A stretch of DNA of 64,000 nucleotides from Penium margaritaceum (GCA_023375785.1 SZWC01001596.1:163799-227798); one strand, 5' to 3'; positions 1-14,338 are shown, counted from the stretch's first letter. Translations and numbers: made by a program. Notes: a model not told the origin generated them from the sequence alone.

Positions 1-223
1 CTTCTATGGGACAGTAGAAGCTTGGTTCTACCACATGAGACCGCACAATGGGGAAGTGAAAGAGGTGATACATTTTGTACGCCTCGTAGAAGGTTTGCTG
101 CCACAAGTCGACGTTGGTTGCTGTAACATCAGCTGCGTCGTCCTCTGGGAGAAAGAATAGTTTGGGGACGTTAGGCAGAACGGGGAAGATGTCCACACAG
201 CGGAGATGGAGGTAGTGGGAGCG

Positions 224-543
224 TCAAGTCCATACACACTCCAGCAGGGAGTACCATCGCTGGGCGGCTATGTTGTTTGGCTGCTCCATGAGGTGGTAGA
301 TAGGGTCAAGATGCGTTCTCAATACATTCCATATTGCAGCAAATGTGGTATTGTAGTCTTTGGGCGGATGCAGGCTGCTGTACAGATGGTCGTATTTGCC
401 AAGGAGCATTCCAGCCACCTCATACTCGTTGATGTAGATGTTGCGTGCGCTGGAGATGATGCTGTCTGAGCAGCAAAGGATATTGTTGGCATCGGCAGCA
501 AGGACAGGGAGTCCAGCCCACGCAGCGGAGAGCTTGTCCATAC
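224..543 (-). CDS. gag-like reading region of the left-edge element
   Basis: After the leader repeats, a minus-strand reading region opens with MDKLSAAW at 543 and continues leftwards with features of small gag-like proteins: aliphatic helices and a segment DHLYSSLHPP followed by FAAIWNVLRTHLDPIYHLM. No zinc knuckle, protease or polymerase motif is seen before the window edge. Position (first reading region after LTR, primer site and leader) is the main argument for gag; the family assignment is inferred. Fossil; state not assessable because the element leaves the window. Confidence 0.45.
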
Positions 544-623
544 TGTGTAGACGAGGAACGGTGCTGATGATAGTGCAAGAGGATGAGTGAAAAGCTGGTG
601 GCTGAAGAACGATGATGAATGGA

Positions 624-1240
624 GTGAGCGCAGGGCCGAAACCACATGCACAAAAGGGAGTTTTGGCGTGGGCGCAGGTTGTCGCGGAAAAAGGGCGATG
701 CAGCCGGGTGGATCCGTGTGCCAAGTGACTGATGAAGGCGGATGATGGCGGAGGAAAGATTGATGATGGAGTGGGCGCAGGGGTGAACCGCGTGCGCTGA
801 TGGACTTTTCGGCGTGGGCGCAGGTCGTCGCAAAAAAGGCAATGCAACCGGGCGGATCCTTGTGCCGTTCGTAGATACTGATGATTGTTGATGAATTTGA
901 GGCTGACAATGATGGAGTGGGCGCAGGGGTGAACCACGTGCGCTGATGGAAGTTTCGGCGTGGGCGCGGGTCGTCGCGACTTGAGCGATGCGACCGAGCG
1001 GATCCTTGTGCCGGGCTGAAGTTGATGCTGAAGCGGAGCAAACGATTGATGGATGAGTGGGCGCAGGGGCAAAACCACGTGCGCTGCGAAGTTACGGCGT
1101 GGGCGCGGGTCGTCGCGGAAAGAGGCGATGCGACCAGGCGGATCCTTGTGCCAAGATATAAGCGATTGCCGAAACGGAGGAAGCGATTGATTGATGAGTG
1201 GGCGCAGGGGCGGAACCACGTGCGCGATAAAGCGATGATG
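624..1240 (-). repeat. Five tandem ~140-147-bp leader repeats with a CACGTG core
   Basis: The plus-strand word gtgggcgcag (first copy gtgagcgcag) starts at 624, 771, 917, 1,057 and 1,198, that is at spacings of 147, 146, 140 and 141 bp. Each unit carries a cacgtg-like hexamer, then ggcgtgggcgc, gtcgtcgcg and a ggatccttgtgcc block. The same module occurs three to four times on the plus strand at 53,460-53,880 in the related element, and once or twice at about 15,835-15,950. It lies in the untranslated leader between primer site and gag. The function is unknown. Confidence 0.75.
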
Positions 1241-2196
1241 ATGATGCTGATGCTGACGATGGATGGAGGGGCGATGCGGAGGATGCTGAAGATGGATGCG
1301 GAGGCGGCACTGATGATGCTGAGAGGACTGGAGTGGTGGAGGCGGCTGAAGACGAATACCGAGTGCTGATGATGATGGAGAAGACGGGAGACGGAAAGCG
1401 ACACGGGTGGAAAGAGAGAGGAGATGAGTTGCGGCACAGCAGGTGGAGGCGATGCGGTAGAAGGGTAGAGCGATGCAACTGCTTCTTTTCAGCGTTCAGG
1501 AGAGTGACGGCTTGTTCCCCAGTTGGCTCGGAAATGGGAGCAGGAAGACTGGTGCTGTCCGATATCCTGTCGACTGAAAGGTTGGTTGCGGTAGAGGGAG
1601 TCAGGTAGCGGGCAGGGTCGGCTGCTGATGCCAGGAGCGTGACGGCTTGTTCCCCAGTTGGCTCGGAAATGGGAGCAAGAAGACTGGTGGTGTCCGATAT
1701 CCTGACAGCGGCAGTGTTGGATGCAGCTGCTGACGAGGCGATGAGGCGATACGAGAAGGCGGCTCGAGGCGACAGATGCGGGTAAGATGAGGATAACAGT
1801 CAGGAAGAGGCAGATGAAGCTGAATAGGCGTGAAGATAGGCAGGGAGATGCTGGCGGAGGCATATGTGATGAGGGGCAGCGAATGGTAGAGGGTAGGAAG
1901 CTTCTTGGTAGTTGACGACAGGCGGCGGCTCGAGAGTTGCTTGTGGCTGATGTGGACGACAAGTCACTAGTAGTTGGCCACGGGCGCGGAAATGGGCGCA
2001 GGACTTCCTTGGGATGACAAGGCGTTTCTTCAGCGTGGAGAACTCGTCAGGCAGGACTGTTGATGTCAGCTGCTGATGAAGCGAGGAGGCGCGAGACGGC
2101 GGTAGTGGCGGTATAAGAATGTGAGCAGAAGCGATGGAACGAGGACGGTGGCAGAGCGATGACGCGGTCACGGATCTCCAGGTGATGTTGCCTGAA

Positions 2197-2208
2197 GCTC
2201 GGATACCA
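2197..2208 (-). other. Primer-binding site, tRNA-iMet type
   Basis: Minus strand reads tggtatccgagc immediately after the LTR end, one base from the plant Copia consensus tggtatcagagc, which is complementary to the 3' end of initiator tRNA-Met. Its position fixes the LTR boundary and the element's orientation. Confidence 0.75.
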
Positions 2209-2846
2209 TGTCAGAAGAATGCAGATACAAGAACAGTGGCAGCAGAAGCTAGCAGAAGCAGCGGAACATTCAGTAGAGTGACGTAAGCAAGAGCGGTCCA
2301 AAGAGTTAGTCGCAGGAGCTGATAGAGGTTGGGACGCGAGGTAGCGGCGGTAGACAGGTTGATGTGAGTGAGAGAGTTGACAAGGTGATTGATGGTTGGC
2401 GGAGTGAGAGAGAGCTGAGCAAAGGAACGAGAGTGACGGAGCGAAGCGTTGAGAGGTGGCAAAGATAGGAAATGCGAGGAGCGAGCAGAGCAAAGGCACG
2501 GCGGCGAAGCCGCGGAACCAAAGGGGAACAGGATGTGCAGAACTGTTCTGGTTAAACTAGGAGGGAATGAACATCCTCCTTATATCAGAACAGAACAGGA
2601 CAAATCATATGCAACGGCTTCTTGTGCACTAGCCGGACGTGCTTGCGACCGAACCGCTTATTAGGGGATTCCTCGGTAGGATGGCCGTTGATATGTAGAG
2701 GACCGTTAACAGCTAGTCAGTGGTGATGACAGAGTTGGTTCTAAGCCGGAGCTGAACCGTTATTGAGAGTGCTTCGTATTTTCCAAGAGAAGAACCTAGC
2801 GACTTGTGAAGGCGAACCCAGCAGGTGTCCTGCCTTAACAGAGACA
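2209..2846 (-). repeat. 5' LTR of the minus-strand element (638 bp)
   Basis: On the minus strand it begins TGTCTCTG next to satellite DNA and ends TTCTGACA directly before the primer site, giving the usual TG...CA termini. The last ~350 bp align by eye with the LTRs at 51,909 and 54,584 (shared CTGTTCCCC, CCGTG and CACTCTACTGA-type stretches). The partner LTR is not in the window, so no target duplication can be checked. Confidence 0.8.
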
Positions 2847-5800
2847 CGTTCTGACACACTGAACCACCAGTACTCTACCTTGTTTATACCTATAAGGTCA
2901 TGCCCAGTATATCTGCACTGTGATTGGACACTCAACCGTGGCTGACTCATGTTATGATTCATACTCGTTTAAGGTACTTGGTAAACGTTGTGGTCATGGT
3001 CAGTGGCACATGCCAACTTTGTCAAGGCATTGTGCAGAATAGCCGTGCCAAGCCACCGGTGTTTTACCTTGTTTATACCTGTAAGATCATGCCTAGTACA
3101 TCTGAACTGTGATTGGGCACTCTGACTCTGGCTGATTCGTGTTATGATTCGTAGAAGTTAAAGTCACTTGGTAATCCTTGTGGTCATGGTCAATGGCATA
3201 TGCCAACTTTGTCAAGGCATTGCACACAAAAGCCACAGCTAACCACCAATATTCTACCTTGTTTGCACCTGCAAGATGATGCCTAGTACATCTGCATTGT
3301 GATTGGACACTCTGACTGTGGCTGACTCGTGTTATGATCAATAGAAGTAGAAGTCACTGGATACATTTGTCGTCGTGGTCAGTGGCACATGCCAACTTTG
3401 TCAATGCATTGCGCACAACAGCCACACGAAGTCACCAGTATTCTATCTTTTTTGCACCTGCAAGATAATGCCTAGTACATCTGCACTGTGATAGGACACT
3501 CTGACCGTGGCTAACTCGTGTTATGATTCATAGCCGTTTAAGGTACTTGGATACATTTGTGGTCATGGTCAGTGGCACATGCCAACTTTGTTAAGGCATT
3601 GCGCACAATAGCCACACCGAGCCACCAGTATTCTACCTTGTCCATACTTGCAAGGTCATACCCAGTATATCTGCACTCTGATTGGATACTCTGACCGTGG
3701 CTGGCTCTTGTTATGATTAATATCCGTTTAAGGTACCTGGTAAACATTGTGGTCATGGTCTCTGGCACATGCCAACTTTGTCAGGGCATTGCGCACAATA
3801 TCCGTGCCAAGCCACCGGTTTTTTACCTTGTTTATACATGCAAGGTCATGCATATTAGATGTGCACTATGATTGGGCACTCTGACCGTGGCTGAATCATG
3901 TTACGATTCGTAGAAGTTAAATTCACTTGGTAAACTTTGTGGTCATGGTCGGTGGCACATGCCAACTTTGTCAAGGCATTGCGCACAATAGCCACTCCGA
4001 GCCACCAGTATTGAGCCTTGTTTGTACCTGTAAGATCATGCCTAGTACATCTACACTGTGATTGGACACTCTGACCGTGGCTGACTGGTGTTATGATTCA
4101 TAGCCGTTTAAGGTACTTGGTAAACTTTGTGGTCATGGTCAGTGGCACATGCCGACTTTGTCAAGGCATTGCGCACAATAGCCACACCGAGCCACCAGTA
4201 TTCTACCTTGTTTGAACCTGCAAGATCATGTTTAGTACATCTGCATTGTGATTGGACACTCTGACCGTGGCTGACTCGTGTTATGATCAATAGAAGTAAA
4301 AGTCACTTGGATACATTTGTGGTAATGGTCAGTGACACGTGCCAACTTTGTCAAGGCTTTTGGCACAATAGCTACGCCGAGCCACCAGTAATCTACCTTT
4401 TTTATACCTATATGGTCATGCCCAGTATATCCGCACTGTGATTGGACACTCTGACCGTCGCTGACTCCTGTTATTATTCATAGCCGTTTACGGTACTTGG
4501 TGAACCTTGTGGTCATTGTCAGTGGCACATGCGAACTTTGTCAAGGCATTGCGCACAATAGCCGTGCCAAGTCACCGGCTTCTTACCTTGTTTATACATG
4601 CAAGGTTATGCCTATTAGATGTGCACTGTCATTGGGCACTCTGACTGTGGCTGACTCGTGTTACGATTCGTAGAATTTAAAGTCACTTGGTAAACGTTGT
4701 GGTCATGGGAAGTGGCACATGCCAACTTTTTCAAGGCATTGCGCACAATAGCCACATTAAGCCACCCGTATTCTACCTTGTTTGCACCTGCAAGATCATG
4801 CCCAGTACATGTGCACTGTCATTGGACACTCTGACGGTGGCTGACTCGTGATATGATCAATAGATGTAAAAGTCCCTTGGATACATTTGTGGTCATGGTC
4901 AGTGGCACATGCCAACGTTTCAAGGCATTGCGCACAATAGCCACACCGAGCCACCAGTATTCTACCTTGTTTAGACCTGCAAGGTCATGCCCAGTATATC
5001 TGCACTGTGATTGGACACTCTGACCGTGGCTGACTCGTGTTACGATTCATAGCCGTTTAATGTACTTGGTAAACTTTGTGGTCATGGTGAGTGACACATG
5101 CCAACTTTGTCAAGGCATTGCGCACAATAGCCGTGCCAAGCCACCGGTTTTTAACCTTGTTTATACCTGCAAGGTCATGCATATAAGATGTGCGCTATGA
5201 TTGGGCACTCTGACTGTGGCTGACTTCTGTTACGATTCGTAGAAGTTAAAGTCACTTTGTGGTCATGATCAGTGACACATGCCACTTTGTCAAGGCATTG
5301 CGCACAATAGCCACACCGAGCCACCAGCATTCTACCTTGTTTACTCCTGCAAGATCATGCCTAGTACATCTACACTGTCATCAGACACTCCGAACGTGGC
5401 TGACTTGTGTTATGATCAATAGAAGTAAAAGTCACTTGGATATATTTGTGGTCATGGTCAGTGGCACATACAAACATTGTAAAGGTATTGTGTCCAATAG
5501 CCACACCGAGCCACCAGTATTCTACCTTGTTTATACTTGTAAGGTCATTTCCAGTATACCTGCATTGTGATTGGACAATCTGAACGTGGCTGACTCGTGT
5601 TATGATTAATAGCCGTTTAATGTTCTTGGTAAACTTTGTGGTCATGGTCAGTGGCACATGCCAACTTTGTCAAGGCATTGCGCACAATAGCCACACCGAG
5701 CCACCAGTATTCTACCTTGTTTGCACCTGCAAGATCATGCCTCGTACATCTACACAGTGATTGGACACTCTTACCGTGGCTGACTCGCGTTATGATCAAT

Positions 5801-8800
5801 AGAAATTAAAGTCACTTGGATATATTTGTGGTCATGGTTAGTGGCACATTCCAACTTTGTCAAGGCATTGCACACAATAGCCACACCAAGCCACAAGTAT
5901 TCTACCTTCTTCATACCTGCAACGTCATGCCTAGTACATCTGCATTGTGATTGGACAACCAGACCGTGGCTGACTCCTGTCATGATCAATAGAAGTAAAA
6001 GTCACTTGGATACATTTGTGGTCATGGTCAGTGGCACATGTTAGCTTTGTCAAGGCATTATACACAATAGCCACACCGAGCCACCAGTATTCTACCTTTT
6101 TTGTACCTGTAAGGTCATGCCGCATATATCTACACTGTGATTGGACACTACTGTGGCTGACTCGTGTCATGATTCATAGCCGTTTAAGGTACTCGGTAAA
6201 CTTTGTGGTCATGGTCAGTGGCACATGCCAGCATTGTCAAAGCATTGCGCACAATAGCCGTGCCAAGCCACCGGTTTTTCACCTTGTTTATACCTGAAAG
6301 GTCATGCCTAGCACATCTGAACTGTGATTGGGCACTCTGACCGTGGCTGACTCGTGTTACAATTCGTAGAAGTTAAAGTCACTCGGTAAACTTTGTGGTC
6401 ATGGTCAGTAGCACATGCCAGCTTTGTCAAGGCATTGCGCACAATAGCCATAATGAGCCACCTGTATTCTACATTATTTGTACCTATAAGATCATGCCTA
6501 GTAGATCTGCATTGTGATTGGACACTCTGACCGTGGCTGACTCGTGTTATAATCAATAGGAGTAAAATTCACTTGGATGTATTTGTGGTCATGGTCAGTG
6601 GCACATGCCAACTCTGTCAAGGCATTGTGCACTATAGCCACACCAAGCCACCAGTATTCTACCTTCTTTATACCTACAAGATCATGCCCAGTATATTTGC
6701 ACTGTGACTTGACACTCTGACCGTTGCTGACTCGTGTATGATTCATAGCTGTTTACGGTACTTGGTAAACCTTGTGGTCATGGTCAGTGGCACATGCCAA
6801 CATTGTCAATGCATTGCGCACAATAGCCGTGCCAAGTCACTGATTTCTTACCTTGTTTATACCTGCAAGGTCATGCATATTAGATGTGCACTGTGATTGG
6901 GCATTCTGGCTGTGGCTGACTTGTGTTACGATTCGTAGAATTTAAAGTCACTTGGTAAACTTTGTGTTTATGGTAAGTGTCACATGCCAACTTTGTCAAG
7001 GCATTGTGCACAATAGCCACGAGTCACCAGTATTCTACCTTGTTTGCACCTGCAAGATCATGCCTAGTACATCTGCGCTGTCATTGGACACTCTGACAGT
7101 GGCTGACTTGTGGTATGGTCAATAAAAGTAAACGTCACTTGGATACATTTGTGGTCATGGTCAATGGCACATGCCAACGTTTTCAGGCATTGCGCACAAT
7201 AGCCACAGCGAGCCACCAGTATTCTACCTTGATTGTACCTGCATGGTCATGCCCAGTATATCTGCACTTTGATTGGACACTCTGGCCGTGGCTGAATAGT
7301 GTTGTGATTCATAGCTTTTTAAGGCACTTGGTAAACTTTGTGGTCATGGTCAGTGGCACATGCCAACTTTGTCAAGGCATTGCGAACAATAGCTGTGCCA
7401 TGCCACCGGTTCTGTACCTTTTTTATACCTGCAAGGTCATTTATATTAGATGTATATTGTGATTGGGCACTCTGACCGTGGCTAACTCGTGTTATGATTC
7501 ATAGCCGTTTAAGGTACTTGGTAAACTTTGTGGTCATGGTCAGTGGAAAATGCCAACTATGTCAAGGCATTGCGCACAATAGTCACACAGAGCCACCAGT
7601 ATTCTACCTTGTTTGTACCTGCAAGGTCATGCCCAGTATATCTGCACTCTGATTGGACACTCTGACCGTGGCTGACTCGTGTTACGACTCGTAGAAGTTA
7701 AAGTCACTTGGTAAACTTTGTGGTCATGGCCAAAGGCACATGCCAACTCTGTCAAGACATTGCGTACAATAGCCACACTGAGCTCCCAGTATTGTACGTT
7801 GTTTACACCTGCAAGATCATGCCTAGTACATCCGCACTATGATTTGACACTCTGACTTTGGCTGACTCGTATTATGATCAATATAAGTAAAAGTCACTTG
7901 GATATATTTGTGGTCATGGTCAATGGCACACGCCAACTTTGTCAAGGCATTGCGCATAACAACCACACCGAGCCTCTAGTATTATACCTCGTTTGTACCT
8001 GCAAAGTTATGCCTAGTAAATCTGCACTGGGATTGGACACTCTGACCGTGGCTGACTCGTGTTATGATTCATAGTCATTTAAGGTAATTAGTAAACTTTG
8101 TGGTCATGGTCAGTGGAACATGCCGACTTTATCATGGCATTGTGCACAATAGCCACACCAAGCCACCAGTATTCTACCTTGTTTGTACCTGCGTGATCAT
8201 GCCCAGTATATCTGCACTGTGATTGGATACTCTGACCGTGGCTGACTCATGTTACGATTCACATAAGTTAAAGTCGCTTGGTAAACTTTGTGGTCATGGT
8301 CAGTGACACATGCCACCTTTGTCAAGGCATTGCGCACAATAGCCACACCGAGCCACCAGTATTCTACCTTGTTTATACCTGTAAGGTCATGCCCAGTATA
8401 TCTGCACTGTGATTGGACACTCTGACTGTGGCTGACTCGTATTATGATCAATAGAAGTAAAAAGTCACTTGGCTACATTTGTGGTCATGGTCAGTGGCAC
8501 ATGCCAACTTTGTCAAGGCAATGTGTACAATAACCATACCGAGCCACCAGTATTCTACCTTTTTTGCACCTGCAAGAACATGCATAGTACATCTCCACTG
8601 TGATTGGACACTCTTACCGTGGCTGACCCGTGTTATGATTCATAGCCGTTTAAGGTACTTGGTAAACTTTGTGATCATGGTCAGTGGCACATGCCAACTT
8701 TGTCAAGGCATTGTGCACAATAGCCGTGCCAAGCCACCGGTTTTTTACCTTGATCATACCTGCAAGGTTATGCATATTAGATGTGCACTGTGATTGGGGA

Positions 8801-11800
8801 CTCTGACCATGGCTGACTCTTATTATGATCAATAGAAGTAAAAGTCACCTAGCTACATTTGTGGTCATGGTCAGTGGCAGATGCCAACTTTTTCAAGGCA
8901 TTGTGCACAATAGCCACACGGAGCCACCAGTATTCTACCCTGTACGCACCTGCAAGATCATGCCTAATACATCTGCACTGTGATTGGAACACCGACCGTG
9001 GTTGACTTGTGTTATGCTTCGTAGCCGTTTAAGGTACTTGGTAAACTTTGTGGTCATGGGCAGTAGCACATTCCAACTTTGTCAAGGCATTGCGCACAAT
9101 AGTCGTGCCAATCCACTGGTTATTTACCCTGTTTATACCTGCAAGGTCATGCATATGAGATGTGCACTGTGATTGGGTAATCTGACCGTGGCTGACTCGT
9201 GTTATGATTCGTAGAAGTTAAAGTCACTTGGTAAACTTTGTGGTCATGGTCAGAGGCACATGCCAACTTTGTCAATGCATTGCGCACAATAGTCACACCA
9301 AACCACCAGGACTCTACCTTGTTTGCACCTACAAGATCATGCCTAGTACATTTGCACTGTGATTGGACACTCTGACCGTGGCTGACTCGTGTTATGATTC
9401 GTAGAAGTTAAAGTCACTGGTTAAACTTTGTGGTCATGGTCAGTGGCACATGCCAACTTTGTCAAGGCATTGCGCACAATAGCCACACGGAGCCACCATT
9501 AGTGTACCTTTTTTGCACCTGCAAGATCATGCGTAGTACATTTGCATTGTGATTGGACACTCTGACCATGGCTGACTCGTGTTATGATTCTAAGCCGCAT
9601 AAGGTACTTGGTTAAACTTTGTGGTCATGGTCAGTGGCAAATGCCAACTTTGTCAAGTCATTGCGCACAATAGCCACACCGAGCCACCAGTAGTGTACCT
9701 TTTTTGCACCTGCAAGATCATGCGTAGTACATCTGCACTGTGATTGGACACTCTGACCGTGGCTGACCAATGTTATGATTCATAGCCGTTTAAGTTACTT
9801 GGTAAACTTTGTCGTCATGGTCAGTGGCACATGCCAATTTTTTCAAGGCATTGCGCACAATAGCCGTGCCAAGCCACCAGTTTCTTACCTTTTTTATACC
9901 TGCAAGGTCATGCATATTAGATGTGCAATGTGATTCGGTACTCTGACCGTGCCTGACTCGTGTTATGATTCGTAGAAGTTAAAGTCACTTGGTAAACATT
10001 GTGGTCATGGTCAGTGGCACATGCCTACTTTGTCAAGGCATTGCGCACAATAGCCACACTGACCCATCAGTATTATACCTTGTTTGGACATGCAAGATCA
10101 CGCCTAGTACATCTGCACTGTGATTGGACACTCTGACCGTGGCTGACTCGTGTTATGATTCTTAAAAGTTAAAGTAAGTTGGATACATTTGTGGTCATGG
10201 TCAGTGGCACATGCCAACTTTGTCAAGGCATAGTGCAGGATAGCCACACCGAGCCACCAATATTCTACCTTTTTTATACCTGCAAGGTCATTCTCAGTAT
10301 ATCTGCACAGTGACTGGACACTCTGGCCGTGGCTGACTTGTGTTATGATTCATAGCCGCCTGAGGTACTTGGTAAACTTTGTGGCCATGGTCAGTGGCAC
10401 ATGCCAACGTTGTCAAGGCATTGATCACAATAGCCACGAAGAGCCACCTGTATTCTACCTTGTTTGTACCTGTTAGGTCATCTCTAGTACATCTGCACTG
10501 TGATTGGGCACTCTGACGGTGGCTGACTCATGTTACGATTCGTACAAGTTAACGTCACTTGGTAAACATTGTGGTCATGGTCACTGGCACATGCCAACTT
10601 TGTCAAGGCATTGCGCACGATAGCCACACTGAGCCACCAGTATTCCACCTTTTTTATACCAGCAAGGTCATGCTAAGTATATCTGCACTGTGATTGGATA
10701 CTCTGGCCATGGCTGACTCGTGTTATAATCAATAGAAGTAAAAGTCACTTGGATACATTTGTGGTCATGGTCAGTGGCACATGCCAACTTTGTCAAGGCA
10801 TTGCGCACAATAGCCACACCGAGCCACCAGTATTCTACCTTGTTTATACCTATACGGTCATGCCCAGTATATCTGCACTGTGATTGGACACTCTGACCGT
10901 GGCTGACACGTGTTTTTATTTATAGCCGTTTCAGGTACATGGTAAACTTAGTGGTCATGGTCAGTGGAACATGCCAACTTTGTCAAGGCATTGTGCACAA
11001 TAGCCGTGCCCAGCCACCAGTTTTTACCTCGTTTATATCTGCAAGGTCATGCATATAAGATGTGTGATGTGATTGGGTACTCTGACCGTGGCTGACTCGT
11101 GTTATGATTCCTAGAAGTTAAATGAACTTGGTAAACTTCGTGGTCATGGTCAGTGACACATGCCAACTTTGTCAAGGCATTGCACACAATAGCCACACCG
11201 AGCCACCAGTATTCTACCTTGTTTTCACATGCAAGGTCATGCCTAGTACATCTGCTCTGTGATTGGCCACTCTGACCGTGGCTGGCTCGTGTTATGATTC
11301 GTAGAAGTTACAGCCTCTTGGTAAACTTTGTGGTCATGGTTAGTGGCACATGCCAACTTTGTCAATGCATTGCGCACAATAGCCACACCGAGCCACCAGT
11401 ATAGTACCTTGTTTGGACCTGCAATATTATGCCTAGTACATCTGCCCTGTGATTGGACACTCTGACCATGGCTGACTCGTGTTATGATTCATAGCCGTTT
11501 AAGGTACTTGGCAAACATTTTGGTCATGGTCAATGGCACATGCCAACTTTGTCAAGGCATTGCACACAATAGCCACACCCAGCCAACAGTATTCTACCTT
11601 GTTTGCACCTGGAAGATCATGCCTAGTACATCTGCACTCCGATTGGACACTCTGACCATGGCTGACTCGTGTTATGACTCATAGCCGTTTAAGGTACTTG
11701 GTAAACTTTGTGGTCATGGTCAGATGCACATGCCACCTTTGTCAATGCATTGCGCACAATAGCCGTGCCAAGCCACCGGTTTCTTACCTTGTTTAAACCT

Positions 11801-14338
11801 GCAAGGTCATGTTTATTAGAGGTGCGCTGTTATTGGGCACTCTGACCATGGCTGACTCGTGTTACAATTCATAGAAGTTAAAGTCACAAGGTAAACTTTG
11901 TGGTCATGGTCAGTGGCACATGCCAACTTTGTCAAGGCATTGTGCACAATAGCCACACCGAGCCACCAGTATTCTACCTTCTTAGCACATGCAAGATCAT
12001 GCCTAGTATATCTGCACTGTGATTGGACACTTAGACCGTGGCTGAATCGTGTTATGATCAATAGAAGTAAACGTCACTTGGATACATTTCTGGTCATGGT
12101 CAGTGGCACATGCCAACTTTGTCAAGGCATTGCACGCAATAGCCACAAGGAGCCACCAGTAGTCTACCTTTTTTGTACCTGTAAAATCATGCCTAGTACA
12201 TCTGCTCTATGATTGGCCACTCTGACCGTGGCTGGCTCGTGTTATGATTCGTAGAAGTTACAGTCACTTGGTAAACTTTGTGGTCATGGTCTGTGGCACA
12301 AACCAACTTTGTCAAGGCATTGCGCACAATAGCCACATCGAGCCACCAGTATAGTACCTTGTTTGCACCTGCAAGTTTATGCCTAGTACATCTGCACTGT
12401 GATTGGACACTCTGACCATGGCTGACTCGTTTTATGATTCATAGCCGTTTAAGGTACTTTGGTAAACGTTTTGGTCATGGTCAGTGGCATATGCAAACTT
12501 TGTCAAGGCATTTCACAAAATAGCCACACCCAGCCACCAGTATTCTGCCTTTTTTGCACCTGGAAGATCATGCCTAGTACATCTGCACTGTGATTGGACA
12601 CTCTGACCATGGCTGACCCGTGTTATGACTCATAGCCGTTTAAGGTACTTGGTAAACTTTCTGGTCATGGTCAGTGGCACATGCCACCTTTGTCAAGGAA
12701 TTGCACACAATAGCCGTGCCAAGCCACCGGTTTCTTGCCTTGTTTAAACCTGCAAGGTCATGCATATTAGAGGTGCGATGTTATTGGGCACTCTGACCAT
12801 GGCTGACCCGTGTTACGATTCGTAGAAATTGAAGTCACAAGGTAAACTTTGTGGTCATGTTCAGTGGCACATGCCAACTTTGTCAAGGCATTACGCAAAA
12901 TAGCCACACCGAGCCACCAGTATTATCCCTTGTTTGAACCTGCAAGATCATGCCTAGTTTATCTGCACTGTGATTGGATACTCCGACCGTGGCTGACTCG
13001 TGTTATGATCAATACATGTAAATTTCACTTGGATACATTTGTGGTCATGGTCAGTGGCACATGCCAACTTTGTCAAGGCATTGTGCAAAATAGCCACACC
13101 GAGCCACCAGTTTTCTACCTTATTTATACCTGTACGGTCATGCCCAGTATATCTGCACTGTGGTTGGACACTTTGACAGTGGCTGACTCGTGTTATGACT
13201 GATAGCCGTTTAAGGTACTTGGTAAACTTTGTGGTCATGGTCAGTGACTCATGCCAACTTTGTCAAGGTAATGCGCACAATAGCCACGCCGAGCCACCAG
13301 TATCGTACCTTGTTTGCACAAGCAACACCATGCCTATTACATCTGCACTGTGATTGGAAACTCTGACCGTGGCTGGCTCGTGTTATGATCAATAGAAGTA
13401 AAATTCACTTGGATACATTTGTGGTCATGGTCAGTGGCACATGCCAACTTTGTCAAGGCATTGCACAAAATAGCCACAAGGAGCCACCAGCATTCTACCT
13501 TGTTTGTACCTGCAAGATCATGCCTAGTACATCTGCTCAGTGATTGACCACTCTGACCGTGGCTGGCTCGTGTTATGATTCATATAAGTTAAAGTCACTT
13601 GGTAAACTTTGTGGTCATGGTCAGTGGCACATGCCAACTTTGTCAAGGCATTACGCACAATAGCCACACCGAGCCACAAGTATAGTACCTTTTTTGCTCC
13701 TGGAAGATCATGCATAGTACATCTGCACTGTTATTGGACACTCTGACCGTTGCTGACTCCTGTTATGATGCATAGCCGTTTAAGGTACTTGGTAAACGTT
13801 TTGGTCATGGTCAGTGGCACATGCCAACTTTGTCAAGGCATTTCACACAATAGCCACACCCAGCCACCCGTATTCTACCTTGTTTGCACTGGAAGATCAT
13901 GCCTAGTACATCTGCACTATGATTGAACACTCTGACCATGGTTGACTCTTGTTATAACTCATAGCCGTTTAAGGTACATGGTAAACTTTGTGGTCATGGT
14001 CAGTGGCACATGCCAACTTTGTCAAGGCATTGCGCACAATAGCCGTGCCAAGTCACCAGTTTCTTACCTTGTTTAAACCTGCAAGGTCATGCATATTATA
14101 TGTGCGCTGTTATTGGGCACTCTGACCATGGCTGACTCGTGTTACAATTCGTACAAGTTAAAGTCACAAGGTAAACTTTGTGGTCATGGTCAGTGGCACA
14201 TGCCAACTTTGTCAAGGCATTGCACACAATAGCCACACTGAGCCACCAGTATTCTACCTTGTTAGCACCTTCAAAATCATTCCTTGTACATTTGCACTAT
14301 GATTGGACACTGTGACTGTGGCTGACTCGTGTTATGAT
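2847..14338. repeat. 190-bp satellite array, left block (~60 monomers)
   Basis: A tandem array with a period of 190 bp, measured from the word ggtcatggtc at 3,561, 3,751, 3,941 and 4,131. A conserved ~50-bp core (ggtcatggtcagtggcacat followed by gccaactttgtcaaggcattg) recurs in nearly every unit. Two regions vary. One is after ttatgatt/ttatgatc (types 'catagccgtttaaggtac', 'cgtagaagttaaagtcac', 'aatagaagtaaaagtcac'). The other is after caatag ('ccacaccgagccaccag' or 'ccgtgccaagccaccgg' with a linked gcatattagatgtgcac). A single 190-bp unit is not a multiple of three, so open frames across monomers are chance. No gene is seen in this block. It fits pericentromeric or other heterochromatic satellite; location is inferred. 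Confidence 0.97.

Larger units (their letters stand above)
1..2846 (-). mobile_element. Gag-bearing LTR retrotransposon (Copia-type primer site), cut by the window edge
   Basis: Reads right to left. Its 5' LTR abuts the 190-bp satellite at 2,846/2,847. It is followed by an initiator-Met type primer site, a GC-rich leader with tandem repeats, and a gag-like reading region that leaves the window at position 1. The inner half of the LTR and the leader resemble the small element at 51,909-55,188, so the two are related families or subfamilies; their outer LTR halves differ. No reverse transcriptase or integrase is visible in the part present, but the 3' portion is outside the window. Treated as a fossil; whether it is whole cannot be judged. 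Confidence 0.8.

Noticed and set aside
224-1219. 331-residue minus-strand frame at the left edge
   Set aside because: Most of it lies in the leader repeats, where repeated GC-rich units keep frames open. Only the last ~107 residues, from the Met at 543, look gag-like and are annotated.
2847-14338. CRISPR-like or other spaced direct repeat
   Set aside because: The whole 190-bp unit is repeated, including what would be spacers, and the context is eukaryotic. It is a satellite.
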